61,497 nt of DNA from Ruminococcus sp. YE282 (GTDB lineage: Bacteria; Bacillota; Clostridia; Oscillospirales; Acutalibacteraceae), in contig FMUV01000013.1 of NCBI GenBank assembly GCA_900101355.1, forward strand, positions 1 to 61,497, in the 5' to 3' direction. The notes under the pieces are model-generated. The model did no database searches and was not told the origin of the DNA. It saw only the letters and a program-made list of their open reading frames with translations. Numbering within the stretch: the stretch's first letter is position 1; each line of letters starts with the position of its first letter. This document shows, piece by piece, positions 42,940 to 50,863 of this stretch. Both the position numbers and the translations under genes were made by a program.

Positions 42940-43371
42940 ATGGAAACAATTAAGATTAAATATCATACAGATGAAATTGATAAAATTAAAGAAATTGCCG
43001 TCGGGGATTGGATTGACCTCCGCGCTGCTGAAACTGTCGCAATGAATACTGGCGATTTCAAACTGATTTCCCTCGGTGTTTCAATGAAACTGCCCGAAGG
43101 ATATGAAGCACACGTTGTTCCTCGTAGCTCAACATTCAAGAAATGGGGAGTATTGCAAACAAATTCAATGGGTGTTATCGACAACTCATACAGTGGCACA
43201 AATGACATTTGGCGTTTTCCTGCGCTTGCTATGCGTGATACCGTAATCAACAAGAATGACAGAATTTGTCAGTTCAGAATTATGAAAAGACAACCAACTA
43301 TTGAATTTGAAGAAGTTGATATTTTAGATTCAGTTGACCGTGGTGGATTTGGTAGTACAGGTGCTAACTAA
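42940..43371 (+). CDS. dut: dUTP diphosphatase
   Basis: A 143-residue trimeric-type dUTPase. All five motifs are present: DLRAA (I), [11 protein letters not shown] (II), [14 protein letters not shown] (III), DRICQFRIM (IV), and the C-terminal RGGFGSTG arm (V). It hydrolyses dUTP to dUMP, keeping uracil out of DNA and feeding dTMP synthesis. Normal length. GAGAGGTAT precedes ATG 42940. Confidence 0.95.
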   Translation: METIKIKYHTDEIDKIKEIAVGDWIDLRAAETVAMNTGDFKLISLGVSMKLPEGYEAHVVPRSSTFKKWGVLQTNSMGVIDNSYSGTNDIWRFPALAMRDTVINKNDRICQFRIMKRQPTIEFEEVDILDSVDRGGFGSTGAN

Positions 43372-43774
43372 TATACAAGCTGCAATTAAAGAAATTCAAG
43401 AAAAGATAACCACAGAATCAGTAAGAACGTTAGATGAATGTCACGAACACTATTTAGCTGGCTTGTCGGACGCTCTTGGAATTATCGCAGATTACGCGAA
43501 TAAAGATTTAACTGTTAGAAATACATATTATGTGGTTATGCCACAAGATGAAGCAACAAATAGAGTTATCAAAATGCGACTTTATAAAATCACGCAAAAA
43601 TATAAAATGTATTATAACTTTACCGCTGACATAAACAATATGAGAAACGGAAACAACCTTACATTATCTAATCAACAGAGTATTAAAATGCGTGTATTCA
43701 AGACACGAGAAGAAACTGAATCTCATAAGGATATTATGGTTTGGCGTAGAGAATTAAGACGTTCTAATTGGTAA
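43361..43774 (+). CDS. Hypothetical phage protein
   Basis: About 137 residues if GTG 43361 is used, overlapping dut by 11 bases; TTG 43334 in the same frame is an alternative. It contains [19 protein letters not shown] and a basic C-terminus. No family recognised. Confidence 0.45.
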   Translation: MLTNIQAAIKEIQEKITTESVRTLDECHEHYLAGLSDALGIIADYANKDLTVRNTYYVVMPQDEATNRVIKMRLYKITQKYKMYYNFTADINNMRNGNNLTLSNQQSIKMRVFKTREETESHKDIMVWRRELRRSNW

Positions 43775-43781
43775 TGAATAA

Positions 43782-43925
43782 ATGAGCAAGAATGAATATA
43801 TGAAAGTGACAAATAATCTAAACAGATTAAAACACTCAAAGCTAATAACAGAAAGCGAATATATACAAGCCTGTTCTTTGTTGGATAAGAGGTATTCAGA
43901 GTCACAAAAAAGAGAAATAAACTGA
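43782..43925 (+). CDS. SHOCT-like small protein before the integrase
   Basis: A 47-residue protein from ATG 43782. The end KLITESEYIQACSLLDKRYS follows the SHOCT-like short helix pattern (go to xxEY/FxxxxxLL) seen in many small phage ORFs near serine recombinases. It lies just before the operon terminator. It could be a recombination directionality factor by position, but that is a guess. Confidence 0.4.
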   Translation: MSKNEYMKVTNNLNRLKHSKLITESEYIQACSLLDKRYSESQKREIN

Positions 43926-43932
43926 TTGAATC

Positions 43933-43960
43933 GGGCGCGTTTTCCTTGCGCCCTTTTCTT
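43933..43960 (+). terminator. Rho-independent terminator of the early operon
   Basis: GGGCGC (43933-43938), loop GTTTTCCTT, GCGCCC (43948-43953), then TTTTCTT. A strong GC stem with a T-tract, ending the long rightward operon just before the integrase promoter. Confidence 0.88.
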
Positions 43961-43968
43961 ATTTATGG

Positions 43969-43974
43969 TATAAT
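43969..43974 (+). promoter_or_regulatory. -10 element of the integrase promoter
   Basis: TATAAT at 43969-43974, about 36 bases before the integrase ATG and just after the terminator. The -35 position overlaps the terminator stem and tail (TTGCGC-like). GAGAGGAT is the ribosome site of the integrase. Confidence 0.55.
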
Positions 43975-44010
43975 GGTAATAGTAAAGAATATTACAGAAA
44001 GAGAGGATAT

Positions 44011-45642
44011 ATGGATGAAATAATCAAAGAGTTGGACATAAACAAAATCTATAAAGTTGTTTTTTATGCAAGGGTTTCAACAGAGGAAGAAAAACAAATC
44101 AATGCGCTTGAAAAGCAAGTTGAAGAACTAACATCTTTTATCCACTTGCAACCTAATTGGTTACTTGTTGACGGCTATATCGACGAAGGTAAAACAGGAA
44201 CAACGTCTAAAGGCAGACACGAATACAACAGATTGTATAATGATATGTTGACAGATAATTTTGACATTATCGTTATTAAAGACATATCAAGAATGAATCG
44301 GAACACTGGCAATTATTACCAATTCATCAATCGTGTTGCAACCGAGGGCAAAAAACTGTATATGTTCCTTGATAGAAAGTTTTATACTTCTGATGATTCT
44401 TTAATCAACGGCATTAAGGCTATGATGGCTGAAGAGTATTCAAGGGATTTGTCAAAAAAGATTAACAGTGCTTCACAAAGAAGTATTGAAAACGGCGTAG
44501 CTTACGGTAACAGCAGAATCTATGGTTATATCAAAACAAAACAATCATTTGCTGTTGATGAAGAAGAAGCTAAAATAGTAAGACAAGTTTTTGAATGGTA
44601 TGTTAGCGGATATGGATTTAGAACGATTCAAAAGAAACTAACAGAAATGGGTGTATTTTCTTCTACTGGTACACAATTCAGTTTATCAACACTGAAACGA
44701 ATGATAAAAAATGAAAAGTATAAAGGGTTATTAGTCAGTGGTAAAACTCATTATAACTTTGAAACAAAGAAAACTGAAAGTGTGCCAAAGAGCAAGCGCA
44801 AATATATTCAAAACGGTATTCCTGCTATTGTAAGTGCAGAAATATGGGAAAAGGCAAATGATATTATTAAACAAAAAGCTATCACATTCAATACGTCCAC
44901 AGGAGAAAAGAGAGGTAGTAACTCAACACCTTTCGCGCCAGAACAATCTGCATTAAGCGGTAAAATCTTTTGTGGTAAATGCGGCAAACCGTTTTGGCAT
45001 AGCCCATATACAACCAAAGTAAATAAATTAAGACGTGATATATGGCTGTGTAGTACCTATAAATCTTGGGGAGTAAAGTATTGCAAAAACTATAATATAG
45101 AGTTTGATAAAATACTTAACGAAATTCGACAAATTCTTTTTATAGAGAACAAAAATTGTACAAGCATTAAAATCACCCTTGATATTCTTCGACAATCTCT
45201 TGACAGCGGCAAAGAAAACAGAATCAATACTCTAACGAAACAACTTGAAAAGCATAGAAAACGACTAAATAATTTAACTGATTTATTATTAGATGAGGTC
45301 ATTAGTAAAACTGAATACATTTCTAAAAAAGAGGAATTTGCAACAAAGATTAACTCATTGCAATCTGAACTTGAAAAAGAATCAATCCAACAAACGCAGT
45401 TCATTGGCAAAGAAAAACGGTTGCAAGAAATCAAAACCTTTTTAGAAACAAGTGTTTCAGACTCCTCTGATATTACAGATGACGACATCAGAAAATTTAT
45501 AAAAAGAATCACCGTATTTGATGAAAAAATTTTGGTTGAAACAGAAAGCGGTAATTCTTATAACATTGACCCAGATAATGTAAAACTCAAATTTATGCCA
45601 CGAAATAAAGAGTATTTGCAGAAAATCAGGGCAAATAATTAA
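44011..45642 (+). CDS. int: Large serine recombinase (site-specific integrase)
   Basis: A 543-residue large serine integrase. The N-terminal resolvase domain has the catalytic Ser23 in VVFYARVSTEEE, Arg residues in IVIKDISRMNR, and EEYSRDLSKKINSA closing the domain. A recombinase domain follows (IYGYIKTKQSFAVDEEEAKIVR... ), then a zinc ribbon (IFCGKCGKPFWH...WLCS...KYCKN), and a Lys/Glu coiled coil near the C-terminus, the full set for attP/attB integration. It is transcribed toward the attachment junction, 39 bases from the comM fragment. It makes the element autonomous for integration. Excision would need a directionality factor not identified. Confidence 0.95.
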   Translation: MDEIIKELDINKIYKVVFYARVSTEEEKQINALEKQVEELTSFIHLQPNWLLVDGYIDEGKTGTTSKGRHEYNRLYNDMLTDNFDIIVIKDISRMNRNTGNYYQFINRVATEGKKLYMFLDRKFYTSDDSLINGIKAMMAEEYSRDLSKKINSASQRSIENGVAYGNSRIYGYIKTKQSFAVDEEEAKIVRQVFEWYVSGYGFRTIQKKLTEMGVFSSTGTQFSLSTLKRMIKNEKYKGLLVSGKTHYNFETKKTESVPKSKRKYIQNGIPAIVSAEIWEKANDIIKQKAITFNTSTGEKRGSNSTPFAPEQSALSGKIFCGKCGKPFWHSPYTTKVNKLRRDIWLCSTYKSWGVKYCKNYNIEFDKILNEIRQILFIENKNCTSIKITLDILRQSLDSGKENRINTLTKQLEKHRKRLNNLTDLLLDEVISKTEYISKKEEFATKINSLQSELEKESIQQTQFIGKEKRLQEIKTFLETSVSDSSDITDDDIRKFIKRITVFDEKILVETESGNSYNIDPDNVKLKFMPRNKEYLQKIRANN

Positions 45643-45659
45643 GAAAAAGTTTAACTCTA

Positions 45660-45690
45660 TTTCAGTTTGTGACCGATAACAGATAGGTTC
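45660..45690 (+). other. Right attachment junction (attR) in comM
   Basis: Left of about 45680 the sequence is element DNA with a stop in the comM frame (TGA 45670-45672). From GAT 45682 it reads DRFDIHVEVPPVKF, a conserved ComM segment. The crossover must therefore lie at or just before 45682. CCGATAACAGATAGG here is an imperfect palindrome, as expected for a serine-integrase site. The matching left junction with the 5' part of comM is outside the window. Confidence 0.7.
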
Positions 45691-46074
45691 GATATTCATG
45701 TCGAGGTTCCGCCTGTAAAGTTTGACGAACTGCGAAGCACAGAAGTCACCGAGACTTCCGCTGAAATCAAAAAAAGAGTTGACCGAGCAAGAGAAATCCA
45801 AAGGGAACGCTTTAAAGACAGCAGCACCTTGTGCAATTCCAAGATTAATGCCGAGCAGTTTGAAAAGGTCTGTGTTATTGACAAAGAGGCTGAACGTACC
45901 CTGAAAAATTCTTTTGAAAAGCTCGGCTTGACTGCAAGAGCTTATGACAGGGTCTTAAAAGTTGCCCGCACCATTGCCGACCTTGATGAAAGTGAAATAA
46001 TCCATTCCGATCATGTGCTTGAGGCAGTGCAATATCGCAGTCTTGACAGAAAATATTGGTCGGCAGGCGGATAA
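45682..46074 (+). pseudogene. comM: 3' fragment of comM/yifB split by the element
   Basis: 130 codons of the C-terminus of the Mg-chelatase-like AAA+ protein ComM (YifB), a helicase involved in recombination during transformation. Recognised by DRFDIHVEVPPV at its start and GLTARAYDRVLKVARTIADL with AVQYRSLDRKYW at its end, the standard C-terminal block. It has no start of its own and lacks the ATPase core, so comM is inactive while the element is resident; precise excision would rebuild it. Confidence 0.9.
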
Positions 46075-46156
46075 CAGTAGACTAAAAATGACTATAAAAT
46101 ATTGTTTTAATACAATTATAATGTAAAAAATAAAGAATTTTATTTTTGACAGAATG

Positions 46157-46165
46157 TGTTATAAT
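46157..46165 (+). promoter_or_regulatory. Extended -10 promoter of the DUF1858 operon
   Basis: TGT-TATAAT at 46157-46165 in AT-rich DNA, 31 bases before the DUF1858 start. The nearby TTGACA (46146) is only eight bases away and so cannot be its -35. AAGGAGG at 46181 is a strong ribosome site. Confidence 0.5.
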
Positions 46166-46195
46166 AGTATCAATAAAAGCAAGGAGGTTTTTATT

Positions 46196-46390
46196 ATGGA
46201 AATAACAAAAGATTCTATCATCGGTGATGTTTTGGACAAGCACCCTGAAACAGCGGAGCTTTTCTTCAGCATCGGCATGCATTGTCTTGGCTGCCCTGCT
46301 TCAAGGGGAGAGTCAATTGCTGACGCCTGCACAGTTCACGGCGCAGACGCAGATGCACTTATTGAGGCTCTTAACAAGGCAATCGGCTGA
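46196..46390 (+). CDS. DUF1858 redox-disulfide domain protein
   Basis: A 64-residue DUF1858 protein: ITKDSIIGDVLDKHPETAEL, then GMHCLGCPASRGESIADACT with the CxxC pair of the family. Such small proteins are linked to hybrid-cluster or redox functions in anaerobes. The stop overlaps the trmK start by one base (TGATG). Confidence 0.85.
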   Translation: MEITKDSIIGDVLDKHPETAELFFSIGMHCLGCPASRGESIADACTVHGADADALIEALNKAIG

Positions 46391-47058
46391 TGAGTACAGG
46401 CATTTCACATCTTGACAACAGATTGAGGCTTTGCGCAGAGTTTGTTAGAAACGGCGCAAAGTTTGCCGATATTGGCACTGACCATGCATATTTGCCTGTA
46501 TGGCTGTGCCAAAACGGCAAATGCCCTTCTGCAATTGCCGCCGACATCAATCCTGAACCGCTCAAACGCGGACATGATACTGTTGTTGAAGCAAATCTGA
46601 CGGATAAGATTGAAACAAGACTTTCCGACGGATTAAAATCAATTAACAGCGACGAAGCAGATGACATTGTAATTGCGGGAATGGGCGGAGAACTTATTGC
46701 CCGAATAATAGGCGACTGCGGTTTTTCTAAGGATAAATCAAAGCAATTTATTCTTCAGCCTATGACTAAGAGCGAGTATCTCATTGAATGGCTGTGCAAG
46801 AACGGCTACAAAATTTTAAAGCAAGATTGCTGTGTTGCGTCAAATAAATGCTATACGGTTATTCTTGCAAAATATACAGGTGATGTTACTGCGTATGATG
46901 AAACTTATTATTATATTGCAGAGCTTGATACCAAAAATGAAACACATCTTCGTTTTGTCAGAAATCATATAAACAGACTTCTCAAACAGGCAAACGGTGA
47001 TGTGCGTTTTGCTGTGCTTGCAAAACGTCTTGAGGAGATAATAAATGACAACAATTAA
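46390..47058 (+). CDS. trmK: tRNA (adenine-22-N1)-methyltransferase
   Basis: A 222-residue class I SAM methyltransferase of the TrmK (YqfN) family. FADIGTDHAYLPVWLCQNG is motif I, AADINPEPLKRG the acidic strand, and VIAGMGGELIARII the family signature loop. It modifies A22 in the D-loop region of some tRNAs. It overlaps the Nif3-like gene by 14 bases, the usual yqfN-yqfO order of Firmicutes. Confidence 0.88.
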   Translation: MSTGISHLDNRLRLCAEFVRNGAKFADIGTDHAYLPVWLCQNGKCPSAIAADINPEPLKRGHDTVVEANLTDKIETRLSDGLKSINSDEADDIVIAGMGGELIARIIGDCGFSKDKSKQFILQPMTKSEYLIEWLCKNGYKILKQDCCVASNKCYTVILAKYTGDVTAYDETYYYIAELDTKNETHLRFVRNHINRLLKQANGDVRFAVLAKRLEEIINDNN

Positions 47059-47803
47059 CAATATTTTGAATTTTTTTGAGACCTTTGCTCCGCTTGAAAC
47101 CGCAATGAGTTTTGATAATTGCGGTTTGCTTGTCGGTGATAAAAATACAGTTGTTAAAAATGCACTTGTATCTCTTGATATTACAGAAAACGTGGTTGAT
47201 GAGGCAGAGAAACTCGGTTGTGAGCTTATTATAAGCCACCACCCCGTTATTTTTAATCCGATTAAAAGCCTCGGAACAAATGATGTACCTTATAAACTTG
47301 CTTCAAAAAACTTATCCGCTGTTTGTATGCACACAAACCTTGACCTCTCCGAAAAATTCGGCGTTAATATTTGTCTTGCCAAAGCTGTCGGATTAAAAAA
47401 TATTCGACGTTCGGAAATCGGAGATTGCCTATTTTTGGGAGAACTTGAAACCGCAACGGATATAGATGATTTTGCTCAAAAGGTGAAAAAGGCTCTCAAC
47501 TGCAACGGACTCAGATATACTGCAATTAATAAGAATATTAATACCGTTGCTTTGTGTTCGGGTTCGGGCGGCGACCAGATTTTTGCTGCCGCAAAAGAAA
47601 ATGCGGACGCATTGCTTACCGGTGAAATTAAACACCACGAAATCAATGCCGCAAACGCTCTCGGAGTGAGTATAATTGACACAGGGCATTACAGAAGTGA
47701 AGATGTTGTAATAAATCCGCTCGTTAAAATGCTTTCGGATGAATTTTCGGAAGTTTTGTTTACAAAATCGAAAACGTATAGCGATAATATTAAATTTATT
47801 TAA
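47045..47803 (+). CDS. Nif3-like dinuclear metal-centre protein (YqfO)
   Basis: A 252-residue Nif3/YbgI-family protein. Metal ligands are visible in ELIISHHPVIFNPIKSL and CMHTNLDLSEKFGVN at the N-terminal half and GEIKHHEINAANALG with DTGHYRSED at the C-terminal half. It lacks the PII-like insertion of longer YqfO forms. Biochemical role is debated. Pairs with trmK. Confidence 0.88.
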   Translation: MTTINNILNFFETFAPLETAMSFDNCGLLVGDKNTVVKNALVSLDITENVVDEAEKLGCELIISHHPVIFNPIKSLGTNDVPYKLASKNLSAVCMHTNLDLSEKFGVNICLAKAVGLKNIRRSEIGDCLFLGELETATDIDDFAQKVKKALNCNGLRYTAINKNINTVALCSGSGGDQIFAAAKENADALLTGEIKHHEINAANALGVSIIDTGHYRSEDVVINPLVKMLSDEFSEVLFTKSKTYSDNIKFI

Positions 47804-47831
47804 CGCCATAGGCATTTTAACAAAATAATCG

Positions 47832-48027
47832 TTGCATAATTTGTTACAATTTGATATAATCTAAGTGCAAATATCCTTGACTCTATACTCGGCAGGAGCC
47901 GTTTAAGGAGTTGCAATCGGTCACAAGCTCTGTTTTTTGCAAGAAAAGCAAAGAGTTTCTCCGATTTAAATAAAATGTAATAATTTTTGATGTATGCGGT
48001 TTTATGCCATATACATATTGAGGAAAT
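47832..48027 (+). promoter_or_regulatory. trmB promoter and structured leader
   Basis: TTGCAT at 47832-47837, a 17-base spacer and TATAAT at 47855-47860. The transcript would carry about 160 bases before trmB. The leader holds a CGGC-AGGA-GCCG hairpin and a longer one in which AATCGG pairs with CCGATT outside and CTCTG...GC with GC...AGAG inside. It could be a small RNA or regulatory leader. I recognise no known class. Confidence 0.45.
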
Positions 48028-48693
48028 ATGAGAATAAGAAAAAAGAAATGGGCTGAGCCGGAATTGTCCGTATGCGATTTTTTCGTGAAAAATCCCGAAG
48101 AATATGCGGGAAAATGGCAGTCAGCCTTTAAAAAAGAACAGCCGCTCGTGCTTGAAATAGGCTGTGGAAAGGGTTCCTTTGCAGGACAACTTGCACTTGA
48201 AAACCCGGACAAAAATATAATTGCTCTTGATATTAAGATTGATATGCTTGGCGTTGGCAGGCGTACAATTGTAAAAATGTTTGAAGAAAGCGGCAAAACT
48301 CAGGATGACATCACTAATTTGCTGCTTGTCAGATATAATGTTGAACAGCTTGATAAAATTATTAAGCCTGAAGATGAAATTGAAAGACTGTACATAAACT
48401 TTTGCAATCCGTGGCCGCGTGCAAAGCATAAAAAGCGCAGGCTGACATATTACAAAAAGCTTGAAATGTATAAAAGCTTTCTTAAAAAGGACGCAGAGAT
48501 AAGATTTAAAACAGACGATGATGAACTTTTTGATGAAAGCCTTGAATATTTTGAACAAAGCGGATATGAAATCCTTTATCTTACACGTGATTTGCATGCA
48601 AGCGATGTGAAAGATAATATTGAAACCGAGCATGAAAAAATGTTCTCTGCAGAGGGAATCAAGATAAAATACTGCATATCCAGACAGAAATAA
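48028..48693 (+). CDS. trmB: tRNA (guanine-46-N7)-methyltransferase
   Basis: A 221-residue TrmB. The conserved SAM motif LEIGCGKGSFAGQLA, the NIIALDIKIDMLGVG strand, the signature NFCNPWPRAKHKKRRLTY, and FKTDDDELFDESL are all present. It makes m7G46 in the variable loop of tRNAs. The start ATG 48028 has TGAGGAAAT upstream. Confidence 0.93.
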   Translation: MRIRKKKWAEPELSVCDFFVKNPEEYAGKWQSAFKKEQPLVLEIGCGKGSFAGQLALENPDKNIIALDIKIDMLGVGRRTIVKMFEESGKTQDDITNLLLVRYNVEQLDKIIKPEDEIERLYINFCNPWPRAKHKKRRLTYYKKLEMYKSFLKKDAEIRFKTDDDELFDESLEYFEQSGYEILYLTRDLHASDVKDNIETEHEKMFSAEGIKIKYCISRQK

Positions 48694-48710
48694 TAAGGGA
48701 GGAAGGCAAT

Positions 48711-50051
48711 TTGAAGCTGAAAACAGCTGCTGCGGCTGTAATCGCCACAGTTTTACTGATGTCTGCAAGCGGCTGCGATTTTACGGACTTCGGTTCGGAA
48801 AATATGCTTCGGCCGCCAAAATCTATGGGCGATGAAGCGGAAATCGAACAGCTTATTGCCGATACCGCAAAAGGAGATTATACGCTGAAATATCCCAAAA
48901 GCGGCAATTACAGAAGCGCAATTGTTATGACCGACCTTGACGGTGACGGCACATCCGAAGCGATTGCATTTTACCGTGAAAAGGGCAACACAACCAGTAT
49001 ACATATGCTCGTTATGTATGACGATAACGGAAGTTGGAAGTTGTCGTCGGATTTTGTGACCGAAACCACGGATATTGACTGCGTTGACTTTGCAAATGTT
49101 GACGGCAACGGTGCACTTGAGATTTTTGTCGGATATGCAACTTATTCGCCAAACGTTAACTTCTTATCGTGTTATTCTTACGGCGGCGGTACAACTCAGG
49201 CGATTACTGCCGGTCAGAATTATTCTGCGTTTTATTGCGGAGACTTAAATTCCGACGGAATGGACGAGGTTGTAACCCTTTCGCTTTACAGCACAGAAAA
49301 CGAGGCACGTGCTTCAATGCTTTCGTATGACGCCGAAAAAAAGTCTATGTTTGCAAAGGCAACCGTTCCTATGGACCCGAACGTTGTTAAGTATAAGAAT
49401 GTTACAATTTGTGACTTGGATAATAAAACAAAGGGAATAGTGGTGGACGGTTCGTTTGCAAGCGAGGAAATTAACACACAGGTTATCTACTATAACAATG
49501 AACTGTCGCTTTTAAGAAATCCTTTGTTTAAAGATAAAACTAAAAATTTGACTCAGCGAACAATACCTGTAATTTGCGCCGATATTAACAATGACCAATT
49601 GTACGAAATTCCGGTTGTTTCACAGCTTCCTCATTCGGGCAGTGAGGGAACCGAGACGGTGGCAGACAAAATCATATGGAATTCCTTTGATTTGGGAAGT
49701 GAAACTCTTGTTCAGAGTGTGAGTATGGTTGCAAACTATGATTTGAAGTATACTGTCAAGATGCCTGAAAAATGGCAAAAAGATACGGTTACCGCTCTGA
49801 TTAACAGCGAGAATAATTCCACGGCATTTTACGAGTGGAAGGATGACGAGCTTGGAGATGAGCTTTTTGAAATCAAGGTTTTTGATGTTGCAAGCTGGGA
49901 CAAGGGTCAGAATAAAGGAAACTATACCATTATATATAAAGATAACAAGTACGCCTATACTTTTGTAAATTGCAACAGCAAAAGTGAGTACGAATTGAGC
50001 GATGAAGAGATAAAAACTGCATTTTCCGTATTAAACGAACTTATTATATAA
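48711..50051 (+). CDS. Lipoprotein with FG-GAP/VCBS-like repeats
   Basis: A 446-residue exported lipoprotein. A signal peptide ends in LLMSASGC (Cys22 as lipid anchor). The middle has repeats with calcium-like loops, TDLDGDGTSEAIAFY, ANVDGNGALEIFVGY and GDLNSDGMDEVVTL, as in integrin-type propeller repeats. The C-terminus is a separate beta domain. It starts at TTG 48711 with GGGAGGAAG. It lies upstream of a two-component system, so it may be a sensor accessory or surface protein; function unknown. Confidence 0.7.
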   Translation: MKLKTAAAAVIATVLLMSASGCDFTDFGSENMLRPPKSMGDEAEIEQLIADTAKGDYTLKYPKSGNYRSAIVMTDLDGDGTSEAIAFYREKGNTTSIHMLVMYDDNGSWKLSSDFVTETTDIDCVDFANVDGNGALEIFVGYATYSPNVNFLSCYSYGGGTTQAITAGQNYSAFYCGDLNSDGMDEVVTLSLYSTENEARASMLSYDAEKKSMFAKATVPMDPNVVKYKNVTICDLDNKTKGIVVDGSFASEEINTQVIYYNNELSLLRNPLFKDKTKNLTQRTIPVICADINNDQLYEIPVVSQLPHSGSEGTETVADKIIWNSFDLGSETLVQSVSMVANYDLKYTVKMPEKWQKDTVTALINSENNSTAFYEWKDDELGDELFEIKVFDVASWDKGQNKGNYTIIYKDNKYAYTFVNCNSKSEYELSDEEIKTAFSVLNELII

Positions 50052-50082
50052 ACGAATAACTAAACAAAGCGGAGGTTTTGAT

Positions 50083-50790
50083 ATGAAGAAAATATTAGTT
50101 TGCGAGGACGAAGCCGCAATACGCGATTTTGTGGTTATCAACCTCACACGTGCAGGCTATGATGTTGTTGAAGCTGACTGCGGCGAGGCTGCACTTCAAA
50201 AATATGACGAAAATAACGGCGATTTTGACATTGCTATTCTTGACGTTATGATGCCGGGAATAGACGGATTCCAGGTTTGCAAGGAGCTGAGAAACCGCAA
50301 CGGCGGAATAGGCATTATCATGCTTTCCGCAAAGACTCAGGAAATGGACAAGGTTACAGGTCTTATGCTCGGAGCAGACGACTATGTTGCAAAGCCGTTT
50401 TCACCGAGTGAGCTTCTTGCAAGAGTAGATTCTCTGTACAGACGTGTTGCGCTTGCACAGTCTCACGCCGAAAATAATTTTAAGGAAGAATTAAAATCAG
50501 GCGAATTTACTCTTAACCTACGCAACCGTGCGCTTCACAAAAACGGAAAAATGATTGAGCTTACACAGGTTGAATTTCAGATTATGGAGTATTTCTTCTC
50601 AAATCCCGGTGTTGCTCTTGACAGAATTGATATTCTCAACCATGTTTGGGGAGACGCATATGTTGGCGAAGATAAGATTGTCGATGTTAATATACGCAGA
50701 CTGAGAATGAAAGTCGAAGACGAACCGTCGAATCCAAAACACATTATTACGGTTTGGGGTCTCGGCTACAAGTGGGATTCGGGAGAATAA
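50083..50790 (+). CDS. OmpR/PhoB-type response regulator
   Basis: A 235-residue response regulator. The receiver domain has ILVCEDEAAIRDF at the start, the phosphorylation Asp in AILDVMMPGIDGF, and the conserved Lys in DYVAKPFSPSEL. The DNA-binding winged helix has ELTQVEFQIMEYFF and VDVNIRRLRMKVE...VWGLGYKW. It partners with the histidine kinase 74 bases downstream. Confidence 0.93.
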   Translation: MKKILVCEDEAAIRDFVVINLTRAGYDVVEADCGEAALQKYDENNGDFDIAILDVMMPGIDGFQVCKELRNRNGGIGIIMLSAKTQEMDKVTGLMLGADDYVAKPFSPSELLARVDSLYRRVALAQSHAENNFKEELKSGEFTLNLRNRALHKNGKMIELTQVEFQIMEYFFSNPGVALDRIDILNHVWGDAYVGEDKIVDVNIRRLRMKVEDEPSNPKHIITVWGLGYKWDSGE

Positions 50791-50863
50791 CCGTTTACAT
50801 AATTGCTGATTTTTATTCAGCATAACAAAGCAAATTTCAGGAGAAAGGAGGACTGCAACAAAT

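Noticed and set aside
1..45680. Diversity-generating retroelement
   Set aside because: No reverse transcriptase and no template/variable repeat pair; the variation signals are homopolymers.
45676..45700. tRNA gene suggested by GGTTCGAT near the junction
   Set aside because: No acceptor or anticodon stem around it; the bases encode a conserved ComM segment.
46146..46165. TTGACA/TATAAT pair before the DUF1858 gene as a standard promoter
   Set aside because: The spacer would be only eight bases; the extended -10 is more plausible on its own.
48121..48768. 215-codon minus-strand open frame over trmB
   Set aside because: Shadow of a well-supported methyltransferase gene; composition is Phe/Cys-rich, as expected from the antisense of Lys/Glu-rich coding.
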